Of a stretch of DNA of 64,000 nt, positions 24,601-33,000 are shown in pieces. This DNA comes from Hanleya hanleyi (lineage: Eukaryota; Mollusca; Polyplacophora; Lepidopleurida; Hanleyidae): contig JAVTVY010016051.1 in the NCBI GenBank assembly GCA_036873755.1, positions 1 to 64,000 of the forward strand. Reading direction: 5' to 3'. Made by a program: the position numbers and the translations under genes. The notes below the pieces were generated by a model, which ran no database searches, was not told the origin of the DNA, and saw nothing but the letters and a program-made list of their open reading frames with translations. Every line of letters starts with the position of its first letter. Within the stretch, counting starts at the first letter, position 1.

Positions 24601-26824
24601 AAGAAAATAACGAAGATCGATCTTCATTATCCCCAGATTCACAGAGATATATGTTTCTTCTTTCTATTACAATCAACTTTATATTAGATCTAAAAACATA
24701 ATTTTATATGCTCTGGAATGAAATCTTTCGCGACGTCTGCACGAAAGAGTGCTTTCTTCGAGGTCCGCGCTCTGATAAACAACAAGGTCAACAGCAGGGA
24801 ACACGGTCTTCAATTTCACATTCCGGTTTTCTCGTGCAAAAAGTGAATGCTTTATGCAAGAATTTCTTCCATTCACTCTAGATCTGTATTCTATTTGCGT
24901 TCCACAATATGATCTGGTTATCAACTGTTTATAACATTCGGCAATATGAGAAAAGAAAAAGTTATTCAAAATTGTTTAATAATATATTTGATCAGAATAT
25001 TTATCTTATATATTCTTCTGTGCTATCGGTAAATTATCTTGCATTCTTCTCGTTTGTTATCACATTAGTCTAGACAAATTTTTAGTATTATGTAAATATT
25101 TAGGAAGAATGGGCTAATAAGTTTTTTCATTACCGTGATCTCTTCCGTACATAAGCGACAGGTTTCCGCAACACAATTGTATTGAGGACGAAAAACATCT
25201 TCGGAATGTACCTTGTACGCCTCGATGAAAACGAATCTTTATAATACCATCCAGGATAATATTAATTAAGTATTTTCTCAACTGTTTTTCCTTTTGTTAG
25301 ACCCACCCGATTACATTTCGATTTTTGATTGATTGAAATTGTAGTCCGCTTCTCATTCGGATTTCGCTGTCCATCAACTCAATGTTTCATTTAAATTTCA
25401 CGGTACATTTCTTCGTTCATTAAGATCTTTTGCAGCGCTAGATATTAAAATAGATATTTAAATAATAAATAACGAGAGAGCAGAAATGGAAGTACTAAAG
25501 ATTCCATTTCAAGGTATGTGGTATTTTAAATTTTCTCATGTCTCGCAAAACGGGATTCATTTTTTGTTAATTTGAGCTCTAGGCTTAATTTTAAGTGTTA
25601 CTATTATTGTATTGGTTAATATACTCTAACTTCGTAATGGGAATTAGATCTGCATGTACCCCATGTGAAATGTTGTTATTTTATTCCGTTGTTATGTGTT
25701 GCGGGGGACTCTTAATTCTGAGTACAAAAAAAATTATTCATTCGTCTCACAAGCAAACAAAAGCCGCCGACTATACAGAATCTTGGGACAACAAGCCATG
25801 TAGTTGTTATTATAGTATTTTGAAAATCAATTCATCTGTAATCACAAATTCGGTAGACTATGGAAGTGAACAGTAGGTGATCACACTTTAAATGCGTCGC
25901 ACGGGTATGAGTACGTGGTGCGGCTGTTTTCAGGGGCATAGCTCTGCAGGGTCAAAGTTCGCACATCTGGACCACGTGGGGCTTTTCGCCGTGGGAGTGG
26001 AGAAAAAGACCTGCTTCATATTTTCTTTATCTATCGAAACAAATTACAATCAGTACATTTTGTAAACATTTAACTATACGGGTTTCTGAGCCATTCTGTC
26101 GGTCATCCAACTTTATTCACAAGCAAACATGTACGGCCGATTAAAGTTTAACGGCAGCAGCGGGCAGTCCATGCACTGCGGAGGAAGTCCAAACTTTGCT
26201 CACTCCGTTCGGTTCATTTCGTTTCGGTTATTTCGTTTCGGTCAAACTCCGTTCATATTCTGGTCATAATTCGTTCAAACTTCGTTCCGATAAGAAGATC
26301 CAACACTCCCGCATTTGTTGCCATCTTGTCTTGTCAAATGCGGATCGCTTTACGTCAGTTATGATCGTGACGCATCTTTCGCGAAAGGTATTTACCTTTC
26401 GCGAAAGCTATGAAATAAATATGAAATCATCGTAAGTTATTATCAACCTTTCGCACATGCTTTCGCGAACGTTTCGCGAATGTTTCGCGAAAGATGAACC
26501 CAATGTTTCGCGAGCAGTGACCAGTTTAATTCTTGGGCGTACTGTACTTGAATGCCTGCTCTCAGGAATATCAGGTACATGTATCATTATTTCTTCATAT
26601 TCCAGTTCAAAGTTGACGGGGAATGGTGGACCTGGATAGATTACCCCAAATTCCACGAACTAATACAGGCATACAGAACCAGTGATGAAGCAAAGACGTT
26701 CTCTGCACAGGACTACATGGCTAAAACACCCTCCTGGGCAGTGTACGGGGCAACTGAGCAAGGATTTGACCCTGTAGAAACAAGGTTTTATAGGAAGAAA
26801 CAGAAAGGAACTAATGGCTCATAG
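15515..26824 (+). CDS. TYW1: TYW1, S-adenosyl-L-methionine-dependent tRNA 4-demethylwyosine synthase (5' part missing from window)
   Basis: Eight exons join in phase to give 430 codons including the TAG stop. The family converts N1-methylguanosine-37 of tRNA-Phe to 4-demethylwyosine with pyruvate, the second step of wybutosine synthesis. Seen directly: an acidic linker, then LCRWTK, the GRGGCYKHTFYGIESHRC stretch and the radical-SAM signature CANKCVFC (CxxxCxxC); the three cysteines before it fit the ligands of the second Fe-S cluster. GEPIMYP, VSVDAS, YCGES and the C-terminal GEWWTWIDY block follow in family order. Animal TYW1 has an N-terminal flavodoxin domain of roughly 250-300 residues before this linker; no exon for it was recognised in 1-15514, so the start lies upstream or the domain is lost. 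Introns hold many transposon remnants, yet no reading-frame damage is visible. No canonical polyadenylation signal lies just after the stop; an AATAAA occurs near 28028. Confidence 0.93.
16239..17078. mobile_element. TA-flanked MITE, ~836 bp
   Basis: Terminal inverted repeats AAGGAAAGGTTCGGGTATGGT (left) and the reverse of ACCAAACCCGAACTTTTCCTT (right), each bordered by TA (16239-16240, 17077-17078). The interior 16580-16960 is clearly more GC-rich than its surroundings, as if captured from another locus. It sits in a TYW1 intron, 128 bp before an exon. Confidence 0.65.
17206..17331 (+). CDS. TYW1: TYW1 exon, start of radical-SAM domain
   Basis: 42 codons, phase 0-0, acceptor tacag, donor gtatat. 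Encodes EMITPILRQSLEKQGYRLIG and SGVKLCRWTK; the cysteine of LCRW is the first expected ligand of the auxiliary Fe-S cluster. Confidence 0.95.
17343..17607. repeat. two-copy tandem duplication, ~134-bp unit
   Basis: TTGAGATATCAAGAATT, ACTACTGAACAAGTTGTAAT and AGAAAGGCCTATTTT occur in the same order in both copies (starts 17344 and 17478). It begins 12 bp after a TYW1 donor site and does not repeat coding sequence. Confidence 0.8.
17938..18056 (+). CDS. TYW1: TYW1 exon, radical-SAM CxxxCxxC motif
   Basis: 119 nt, acceptor ttttcag, donor gtaatc. Encodes SMLRGRGGCYKHTFYG through ACANKCVFCWR, so it carries the SAM-binding Fe-S cluster cysteines. It leaves two bases that the next exon completes to an Arg codon. 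Confidence 0.96.
18270..18458. mobile_element. MULE-like foldback MITE with 10-bp target duplication
   Basis: Two 82-bp arms (18280-18361 and 18367-18448) are exact reverse complements around a 5-bp loop tctct. The 169-bp palindrome starts ACAGGCCCCAGTGTCTGG and is flanked by a perfect 10-bp direct repeat GTTTTGTATC (18270-18279 and 18449-18458). A 9-11 bp target duplication is the mark of Mutator-like transposition. Perfect arms suggest recent insertion or gene conversion. Confidence 0.85.
18990..19099 (+). CDS. TYW1: TYW1 exon, HHTNPVGTEW segment
   Basis: 110 nt after acceptor ttgcag, donor gttatc. Completes Arg, then HHTNPVGTEWKWKMDEPEVI, a highly conserved block directly following the radical-SAM cysteines. 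Confidence 0.95.
19200..19330. mobile_element. half of a CAGTGAAACCTGTG MITE
   Basis: CAGTGAAACCTGTGAATACGG followed by CCCAATACTTAAATTT and GAACCTTGATAAACCAGA matches 23855-23970, but the right inverted end is absent. Confidence 0.7.
19893..20070 (+). CDS. TYW1: TYW1 exon, GEPIMYP segment
   Basis: 178 nt, acceptor gtacag, donor gtaacc. Encodes GVPGVKPERF, HCALSLVGEPIMYPEINRF and FLVTNAQFP. The GEP motif is the usual radical-SAM SAM-contact motif. Confidence 0.96.
20392..20480. repeat. perfect 38-bp-arm hairpin at the left transposon end
   Basis: 20392-20429 is the exact reverse complement of 20443-20480 around a 13-base loop. It includes TTTCGCGTGCATGAAACTTT, which recurs in part at the right end of the element. 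Confidence 0.9.
20644..21018 (-). pseudogene. C-terminal fragment of a DDE_1 (pogo/Tigger/jerky type) transposase
   Basis: About 124 open codons without a proper ATG at the edge. The stretch GELQLLDLSGIGAFKAA and DLKLSTLKPKHAMWMVK with ILQGFKTAGI resembles the end of DDE_1-family transposases, where CTGELQPLDLS and KPLHAKWL..GF..AGI recur (from memory). The N-terminal DNA-binding and first catalytic residues are not present, so this is a remnant in its own TIR element. Confidence 0.65.
21551..21700 (+). mobile_element. tRNA-derived SINE head (Ser/Leu-like box A)
   Basis: GCTGAGGTGGCCGAGTGGTA closely matches the first 20 bases of class II tRNAs (Ser), with A box TGGCCGAGTGG. After it the cloverleaf is not maintained and the B box is degenerate, so this is a SINE head, not a tRNA gene. 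Right end uncertain. Confidence 0.5.
21792..21955. repeat. inverted repeat, ~45-bp arms
   Basis: TGTAAATTTGCAGAAATGTT..AAAAGTGGGAGCCA (21793-21834) is mirrored by TGGCTCCCACTTTT..AACATTTCTGCAAATTTACA (21904-21954). A small foldback in a TYW1 intron. Confidence 0.75.
22226..22472 (+). CDS. TYW1: TYW1 exon, VSVDAS segment
   Basis: 247 nt, acceptor accag, donor gtgaga. Encodes TPVTQLYVSVDASTKESLKK, then RTVYRLTLVKAWN and NPDFIEVK of the TIM-barrel core. Confidence 0.96.
22819..22986 (+). CDS. TYW1: TYW1 exon, YCGES segment
   Basis: 56 codons, phase 0-0, acceptor gttag, donor gtacaa. Encodes GVTYCGESKAS, VPWHEEVVRFV and SEHEHSNC. Confidence 0.95.
23853..24030. mobile_element. CAGTGAAACCTGTG MITE, ~176 bp
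   Basis: AGTGAAACCTGTGAATACGG at left and the reverse of GTCGGTATACACAGGTTTCACTG at right form inverted ends; the right end is bordered by TA (24029-24030), shared with the next element. Partial sibling at 19200. Confidence 0.75.
24029..26546. mobile_element. 2.5-kb TA-flanked non-autonomous transposon
   Basis: Left TAGTACACCCAAGAATTAAA and right (reverse) CAGTACGCCCAAGAATTAAA, continuing CTGGTCA, are inverted ends with TA at both borders (24029-24030, 26545-26546). Inside both ends the octamer TTCGCGAA/TTTCGCGAAA is repeated many times. No transposase is seen in the interior; ORFs of up to 96 codons show no resemblance. It shares its left TA with the MITE before it. Confidence 0.75.
26606..26824 (+). 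CDS. TYW1: TYW1 terminal exon
   Basis: 73 codons with TAG stop, acceptor ttccag. Encodes GEWWTWIDYPKF and the conserved TFSAQDYMAKTPSWAVYGA tail. It begins only 60 bp after the right end of a 2.5-kb transposon remnant in the preceding intron, so that insertion nearly reached the exon. Confidence 0.95.
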   Translation, partial: FKVDGEWWTWIDYPKFHELIQAYRTSDEAKTFSAQDYMAKTPSWAVYGATEQGFDPVETRFYRKKQKGTNGS

Positions 26825-28087
26825 TAATGGTTTAATATCTGTGCACTGTTGGGATAGGATCATTTTAGTATGGAAGTTGTCATTATTTTAAGAAGAACTG
26901 GGATGAGTTTTCAATGTGAAATTACCACTTAATTCCCTGTCTGGTTTAATTGCTTGTCAGTTAAACAATTGTAAAAGCTTTTCAATGGAGCTATTCTGGA
27001 CTGAATTTGGTGTACATTGGGTAGATGCATATGTGATCTTTCGCCAGAATGAGTTAGAATGTATACATGTATCTTATCTCTGCCATGTTGGTGAATTTGC
27101 ATGTTTTTACTCTTTAGACCATCGGCTTTTATCAAATCCTTGTTCTTAAAAAGTACTGTACATCTCACAAGGACTAGTTATTTGATGAAAACTGAATGCC
27201 AGAAGTGGATAGCTAGAGAGATGCTGGACTGTCATTTGTCGTGGCACTCTGGATTCAATTTACCATTTACTACCCTACTCGCGGCGATTACTACTCTTCC
27301 CCCATCTATATAGTGGGCCATTACTTCTCTTCCCCCATCCAAAAAGTCAGCCATTTCAACTAATTTGATTGATCAATACTACATGTAGTATCTGGCATGT
27401 CCGACTAGAGACGATGTTCAGATAAAATCAGTCCTTATCAAGTAGGCATGGTAGATGGGGCACATACAAAATGTAGAACTGGTGAACTGGTCAGAATCAA
27501 TGTTTTGGCAAGTCTGATAATACTGTCCTGATTTGTAAGCTTTCATTCATGTATGTTTATAATATATGGTTACTGTACTTCATACAACTTCTGGAAAATT
27601 ATTTTCTTAGGGATAAAATGAATATTTCCAAACATGTGAAGAAGGCCAATCTATATGCTCATATAGCATACTCAACAATAAGATGTGTAATGGGGTGTGC
27701 TTGTTCTGAATAGATAAATGTTATAAATTAATGGATTTATTTAAGTTTGGAGATTCGTTGTAATGAACTACTAGTGTGTAGTTACATATAAAAATAGAAT
27801 TTGACATGAAACCCAACCACTGTCGGCTTTTCTTTTTGTTGCAATTTACGGGTATCCAAACCGATTCTTGCAATCCGAATCCATGAGAATCCAATGCTAT
27901 ATACAGATTACTGAAATCTGCTGGATTCACATGAAGTAGTTTGCAAGAGTGCTGTCTGACGGAAATCGTATTCCACGTATCATGTATAGTAAAGCTGTTG
28001 ATGTGTATACATGTACATACTATAGGGAATAAAAATAACTCCAGAAACGGTTCAAGTAGAAACCACATCAAAATCTTTTGTCTTCTT
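26825..28087. other. TYW1 3' flank; no gene
   Basis: Contains the TYW1 3' UTR of unknown length. Two phrases, ttactactcttcccccatct and ttacttctcttcccccatcc, repeat at 27290-27340. No coding exon seen. Confidence 0.4.
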
Positions 28088-28359
28088 TTAGGGCTGTTCC
28101 AAAAAAAAAGTACATGGAGGGATAGAAGGCACTTTTTTTTTTGCCCCCACCACTCGTGTAATTAAATATAATTTTACCCCAATCACCCATATTATTGAGT
28201 ATACATGTAATATGTAACCAACCACCACATATAAGTCAGTTTATCCCTTCGACAACCACCCATGTAATTATGTAACTCTTTACCCCACGATCCATATATA
28301 AATATAGCCTATAAAGTGCCTTCTGTCCCCCCATGTACTTTTTTCTGCAACAGCCCTTA
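28088..28359. mobile_element. Harbinger-type MITE, 266 bp
   Basis: Inverted ends of about 44 bp begin GGGCTGTT and include AAAAAAGTACATGG and AGAAGGCACTTT on both sides. They are bordered by TTA (28088-28090 and 28357-28359), fitting the 3-bp TNA target duplication of PIF/Harbinger elements. It lies between the converging TYW1 and POP5 genes. Confidence 0.8.
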
Positions 28360-29399
28360 ATCAGGAAGTTAGTTTAGCTACAATTGTAACTTTGGCCATA
28401 AACAGATTTCATCCATTTTCCTCGAACTCGATCAGAGCATCACACCTGAACGTTTTTCCAAGCTCAACAAATGAGAGCCATGAATATCCCTGCACGTAGT
28501 CTCGCTGAATTTTGTGTTTATACACTCAATAGGCGAGGAATTGTCCATGTCTACAAGACGGCATCCCCAGCAGAACGATGCGATGCTGATAATAATTGTG
28601 GCATCCTCATACCGCTGTCATGTCATCCCCTATAGTTATGTTTCAAGTTGAATACTACACTAACATTCCGTCATTTCCCTTGACCTAGTGAATTGGATTA
28701 AATTCTTCACGCTGTGATCGCATATGTGTGAGGTCGTATAGCCAATCAAGAAAAGAGCTTGCCAACACTGCAGCGAGGATTTACTTTGATCTCCAGTTAT
28801 GGCAAGTGGTGGTTGTATTGCTTTTGTGTTTGGAAAATGTTGATATCCTTCCAGTATCCAATCAAATTTGAATTTTGAAGACATACAAACTACATGGGTA
28901 CTTCTCTTGATATGCACCACGGAATAGTTATAGAGCTATAACGTCACCAAACCATATCCTGATGAGAAAATGTGTGATATTCGGCCAAGGTAACCTGCGT
29001 TGTGTTGGACGCCAGACACTGGTATGTGAAGATGGAAGTTCTCATGATCCTGCCTTTAGTTAAATCATCAGGACGTCTGACATATTATCTTTGACCAGTT
29101 TAGAAACCGTGGTATCTCCTTTTGAGAAATATTGACGTATCATTATAATAAATGTCTGCGCAGCTTTCGCTACGAACACATGCTCTGTTTTATATTTAAG
29201 GCATGATACAAACTAAAATGTCCACAAAAATGATGACTGAGATCGAGTTCCTTTCACATTTATACTTGCATAAGCATCTGTTCTGGTCATGGAGTGAAAT
29301 ATGTTTGATTCTGAAGAACAGAAATTCCCTGAAAATCCTTGCCGTGTTCAATGACCATCGATCATATCGGTTCTCTCAGCATAACATGGTGAATACACT
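28360..29399. other. intergenic, nothing supported
   Basis: No exon, RNA gene or clear repeat was recognised between the MITE and the SINE. Confidence 0.4.
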
Positions 29400-29605
29400 G
29401 ATGTGGGTGAGTGAGTGAATAGGATTTTTCAACATTTTTTCAGTCATATCACGACGATGCCTACATGTGCCAGAACACGAGAGTGTCCACAGTTCCTATT
29501 ATCCTGGACACTGATCAGCCCAGCCAGTACAGCACCCGGTCACCCATCCAAGTATTGACCGAGCTCAACGTTGCCTAACTTCCACTGATGTGGGCATAGT
29601 GTATA
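29400..29605 (-). mobile_element. SINE3-type element with 5S rRNA-derived head
   Basis: On the minus strand, 29600-29529 reads GAAGTTAGGCAACGTTGAGC and GGTCAATACTTGGATGGGTG then ACCGGGTGCTGTA, which is the 3' half of 5S rRNA lacking a few bases near its last stem. The element ends in sequence whose plus-strand form is GTGAGTGAGTGAATAGGAT. A 5S head defines SINE3. The region lies in the TYW1-POP5 gap. Confidence 0.75.
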
Positions 29606-29912
29606 CTAAATTGTACAATCTCACCACATTCACAACTGCACGATTGGAGAATGCAGGTCTATGTCCATGATGTCAGGCCTGGTACACATGACCCAGTTTT
29701 TCTTGACAAGTGAGCTCAAATTTGTGGAAGAATGTTTGTTACGGCTATTCGTTATATCCTGCCCTGGCACGGTCATCATCTATAATACTAGCTTGTTAGA
29801 AAGCTAATGGCCACTACAGACTTCCATAAATTTCATCTCGCTTGGCAAGGAAAACTTGGTCGTGAGTACCAATGTCCATTTCCTTGAATTTGTCCATCAG
29901 TATTTCACACCA

Positions 29913-30019
29913 TCATGTCTCTTCTCTACCGTAGGGAAGGGTGCCTTGTCTGGGAACCAGTCCAAATGTCTGCCGGTCATCTGTTTTCCTGATGATTTCT
30001 TGAATTTTCGTTCTCTCTT
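29913..30019 (-). CDS. POP5: POP5 exon 5 (stop codon)
   Basis: 107 nt after acceptor tttacag. Encodes EERTKIQEIIRKTDD and a divergent tail ending GREET before TGA. The total then matches the family length. The tail is less acidic than the human one. Confidence 0.85.
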
Positions 30020-33000
30020 CTGTAAAAAATGTAATTGTATTGTAATTATATTGCAAAACATTTTGTCTATCGAATCTTGAAAATTTGTATTCTACCACAT
30101 GTTTAACCAAATAATGCAGATAGCATGATCTATCCCACTTGTTTTACCACGATGAACAAGGAATTATCTCTTAAATTTAAATCATTTTAAAGACGTGAAA
30201 CATATTAAGATGGTTATGAAACAGAATATATATTCCACTATGTGTAGGAGACATTAGCTATAAGCTAGTGATAAACATGAAGCTGCCAATGATTATCACA
30301 AAGAATTTTCGTCAGGACTGAGGTATTGTCGAAAATGGTCATACATGTAGATACGGGTACCAAGATTTCATCAGTTATTTCCTATTGAATAAACTTTAGT
30401 TTGACCTGTGTTTCTGCACTATCCTGTCCAATGACATATCATTCTGTATGTGCAGTGATATCTTGAATTAGTGGCCCAATATCTGGCTTTAAAATTTTTA
30501 CGTGAATTCTATTTAATATGTATTCCCGCCCTCATATCTTTATATATATTATGAGGAACAAGAGCCCAAGGGGCTTCAATATATGCCCGTATATCTGGAA
30601 TTACATTGGTCCAAATTTCAAGGTTGTTTAATAGTCTTTATTCAAATTGGTAGCTAGCAATCAAGAGAAAGGTCTACAATTTTGTGCTTCTGAGAATATA
30701 ACATATCTCGCATCTTATATTGAATGATAAACTAAAATGAGCTTAACTCTTTGTAACTGGTAGACCTTGAAGCAAGAGCAGAGAGCTCGCATATCCCACA
30801 CTGAAATCGACAACAGTCAAAGACAAGAAAATAGTAGTTTTCCTGCAAATGGATTCCTTTCAGACGAGAGAATTTTTGATGAAGAAAGTGATGAAGTAAA
30901 CCTTTATTCTAGAGTTAATAAACAGGTATGAAGTAAATTAGTAAACGTATGGTTTTTATTTCATAACAGTTTAACTAAATGTAGCTGCTTCAAAAATGGG
31001 AAACAACTTCACAGGACAAATGCCATATACATGTAGGGGAGGGAACTCTGAATATTCCAACCTAACACATAGTCAGCTAAACTTGATTCAGTTTTGGGGG
31101 ACTGTGACATTGACCTTTGATAAATTGATCTCAAAATGTATGGCTCCTCTTTGTCATGCGAGTAAGGTATACTCAAATTTGATACCATTCCATACCTTGA
31201 AACTGGAGATATCGCATGGGCAACAAATGTTAGTGGATGAATGGACTGAATGCAACATTGCATTACATGACCTCGTCTTCGACAGGCATATGAAAATGTG
31301 ACTTAATGATTTCTTCATTTTGGGGTCACAGTGACCTTGACCGTTGACCCACATTTTGGTATGTATAACACATGTTCCTCTAATGTATCTACTGGGAGAA
31401 AAAAAGTTATTTTTAATGATTTCCTAATTTTGGGGTCACAGTGACCATGACCTTTGACCTTGACTTAAATTTTGGTACAAGACACATCGTCTTCCCTCAA
31501 TGTATCAATGGACACAAGAAATCATGATTTTTATGAATTTCATGATTTTGGGGGTTAGAGTGACCTTGACGTTCGACCTTGACCTACATTTTGGTACGTG
31601 ACACATGTCCCCCTAATGTATCTACTGACACAAAAAAAAGTAATTTTCAAAAATTTCTTGATTCTGGAGTCACTATTGACCTTGACCTAAATTTTGCTAC
31701 ATGACAAACCGTCTCCCCATAATTCCTCAAAGCACACAAAAAGTCATGATTTTTAACAATTTCACGATTTTGGGGTCAGAGTGACCTTGACCCTTGACCT
31801 ACATTTTGGTATGTGACACATCGTATCCCCCTAATGTATCTACTGAGAAGATGTTATTTTTAACAGTTTTCTGATTTTGGTGTCACAGTGACCTTTGACC
31901 TTGACCTAATTTTTAGTATGCGACACTTCATTTTCCCTATCGAATCCCCTAACAATTTTTTTTTAATTTTTAATGATTTCCTGATTTTCAGGTCACACTG
32001 ACCTTTGACCTTAATTCTGGGGTCACAGTAACCTTGACTATTGACCTTGACCTAAATGTTGGTACATGACAAAACGGCCCCTCGTAATTTCTCAATGGAC
32101 TAAAAAATCATGATTTCTAACAATTTCACAATTTTGGGGTCACAGTGACCTTGACCTTTGACCTTGACCTACATTTTGGTAGGTGACACACCATGTCCCC
32201 CTAATGTATCTACTGACACCAAAAAAAAATATTTTTTAAAAATTTCCTGATTTTGGGGTCCCAGTGACCTTTGACCTTGACCTATTTTTGGTATTCGACA
32301 ATTCATTTCCCCCTATTGAATCCACTCACAAAAAATTTGAAATTTTTAACGATTTCCTGATTTTTTGGTCCCACTGAACTTTGACCTCTGACCTTGATCT
32401 ACATTTGGTATGCAACACATCGATCCCCCTAGGGCATCCACTCACCAAAAATTAGAACTGTAGATGGAAAACTGTCAAGGATCAATGATTTCCTGATTTT
32501 AGGCAACAGTGACCTTTAACCCCTGACCTCGACCTCAATTTTGGTATGCGACACATCGTCTCCATCTAGCATATTCACTCACAAAAAATTGCAACTCTGA
32601 ATAGAAAACGTTCATATACCGGACACAAACACTTCAGTGATTTCATGTTTTTTAGGCCAGTGACCTTTGATCTCTGACCTCGACCTTCATTTTGGTACGT
32701 GACACATCATCTCCCCGTAGGGTATCCACTCACCAAATATTAGAACTGTAGATAGAAAACTGTCCCAGATATAGACCGGACACGAGGGACGGACAGACAG
32801 ACAGACGGAAACCGCCATCACATAATACGTCCGCCTTTGGCGGGCGTATAAAAAGGAGTGAAGTTGTGGCTTGAATATTGTACATACCTTCAGTCTGACA
32901 CTGAGCCAAGAGACATGGCAGCTGTTGTCTATGGTACTTCACCAAAAACTTGTGACAAGATCGAATGGTACCTGAAACCACAGAAAAGTGTCATCTTGAC

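Noticed and set aside
29529..29600. A 5S rRNA gene on the minus strand
   Set aside because: Only the 3' half is recognisable, with a deletion, and it continues directly into SINE sequence.
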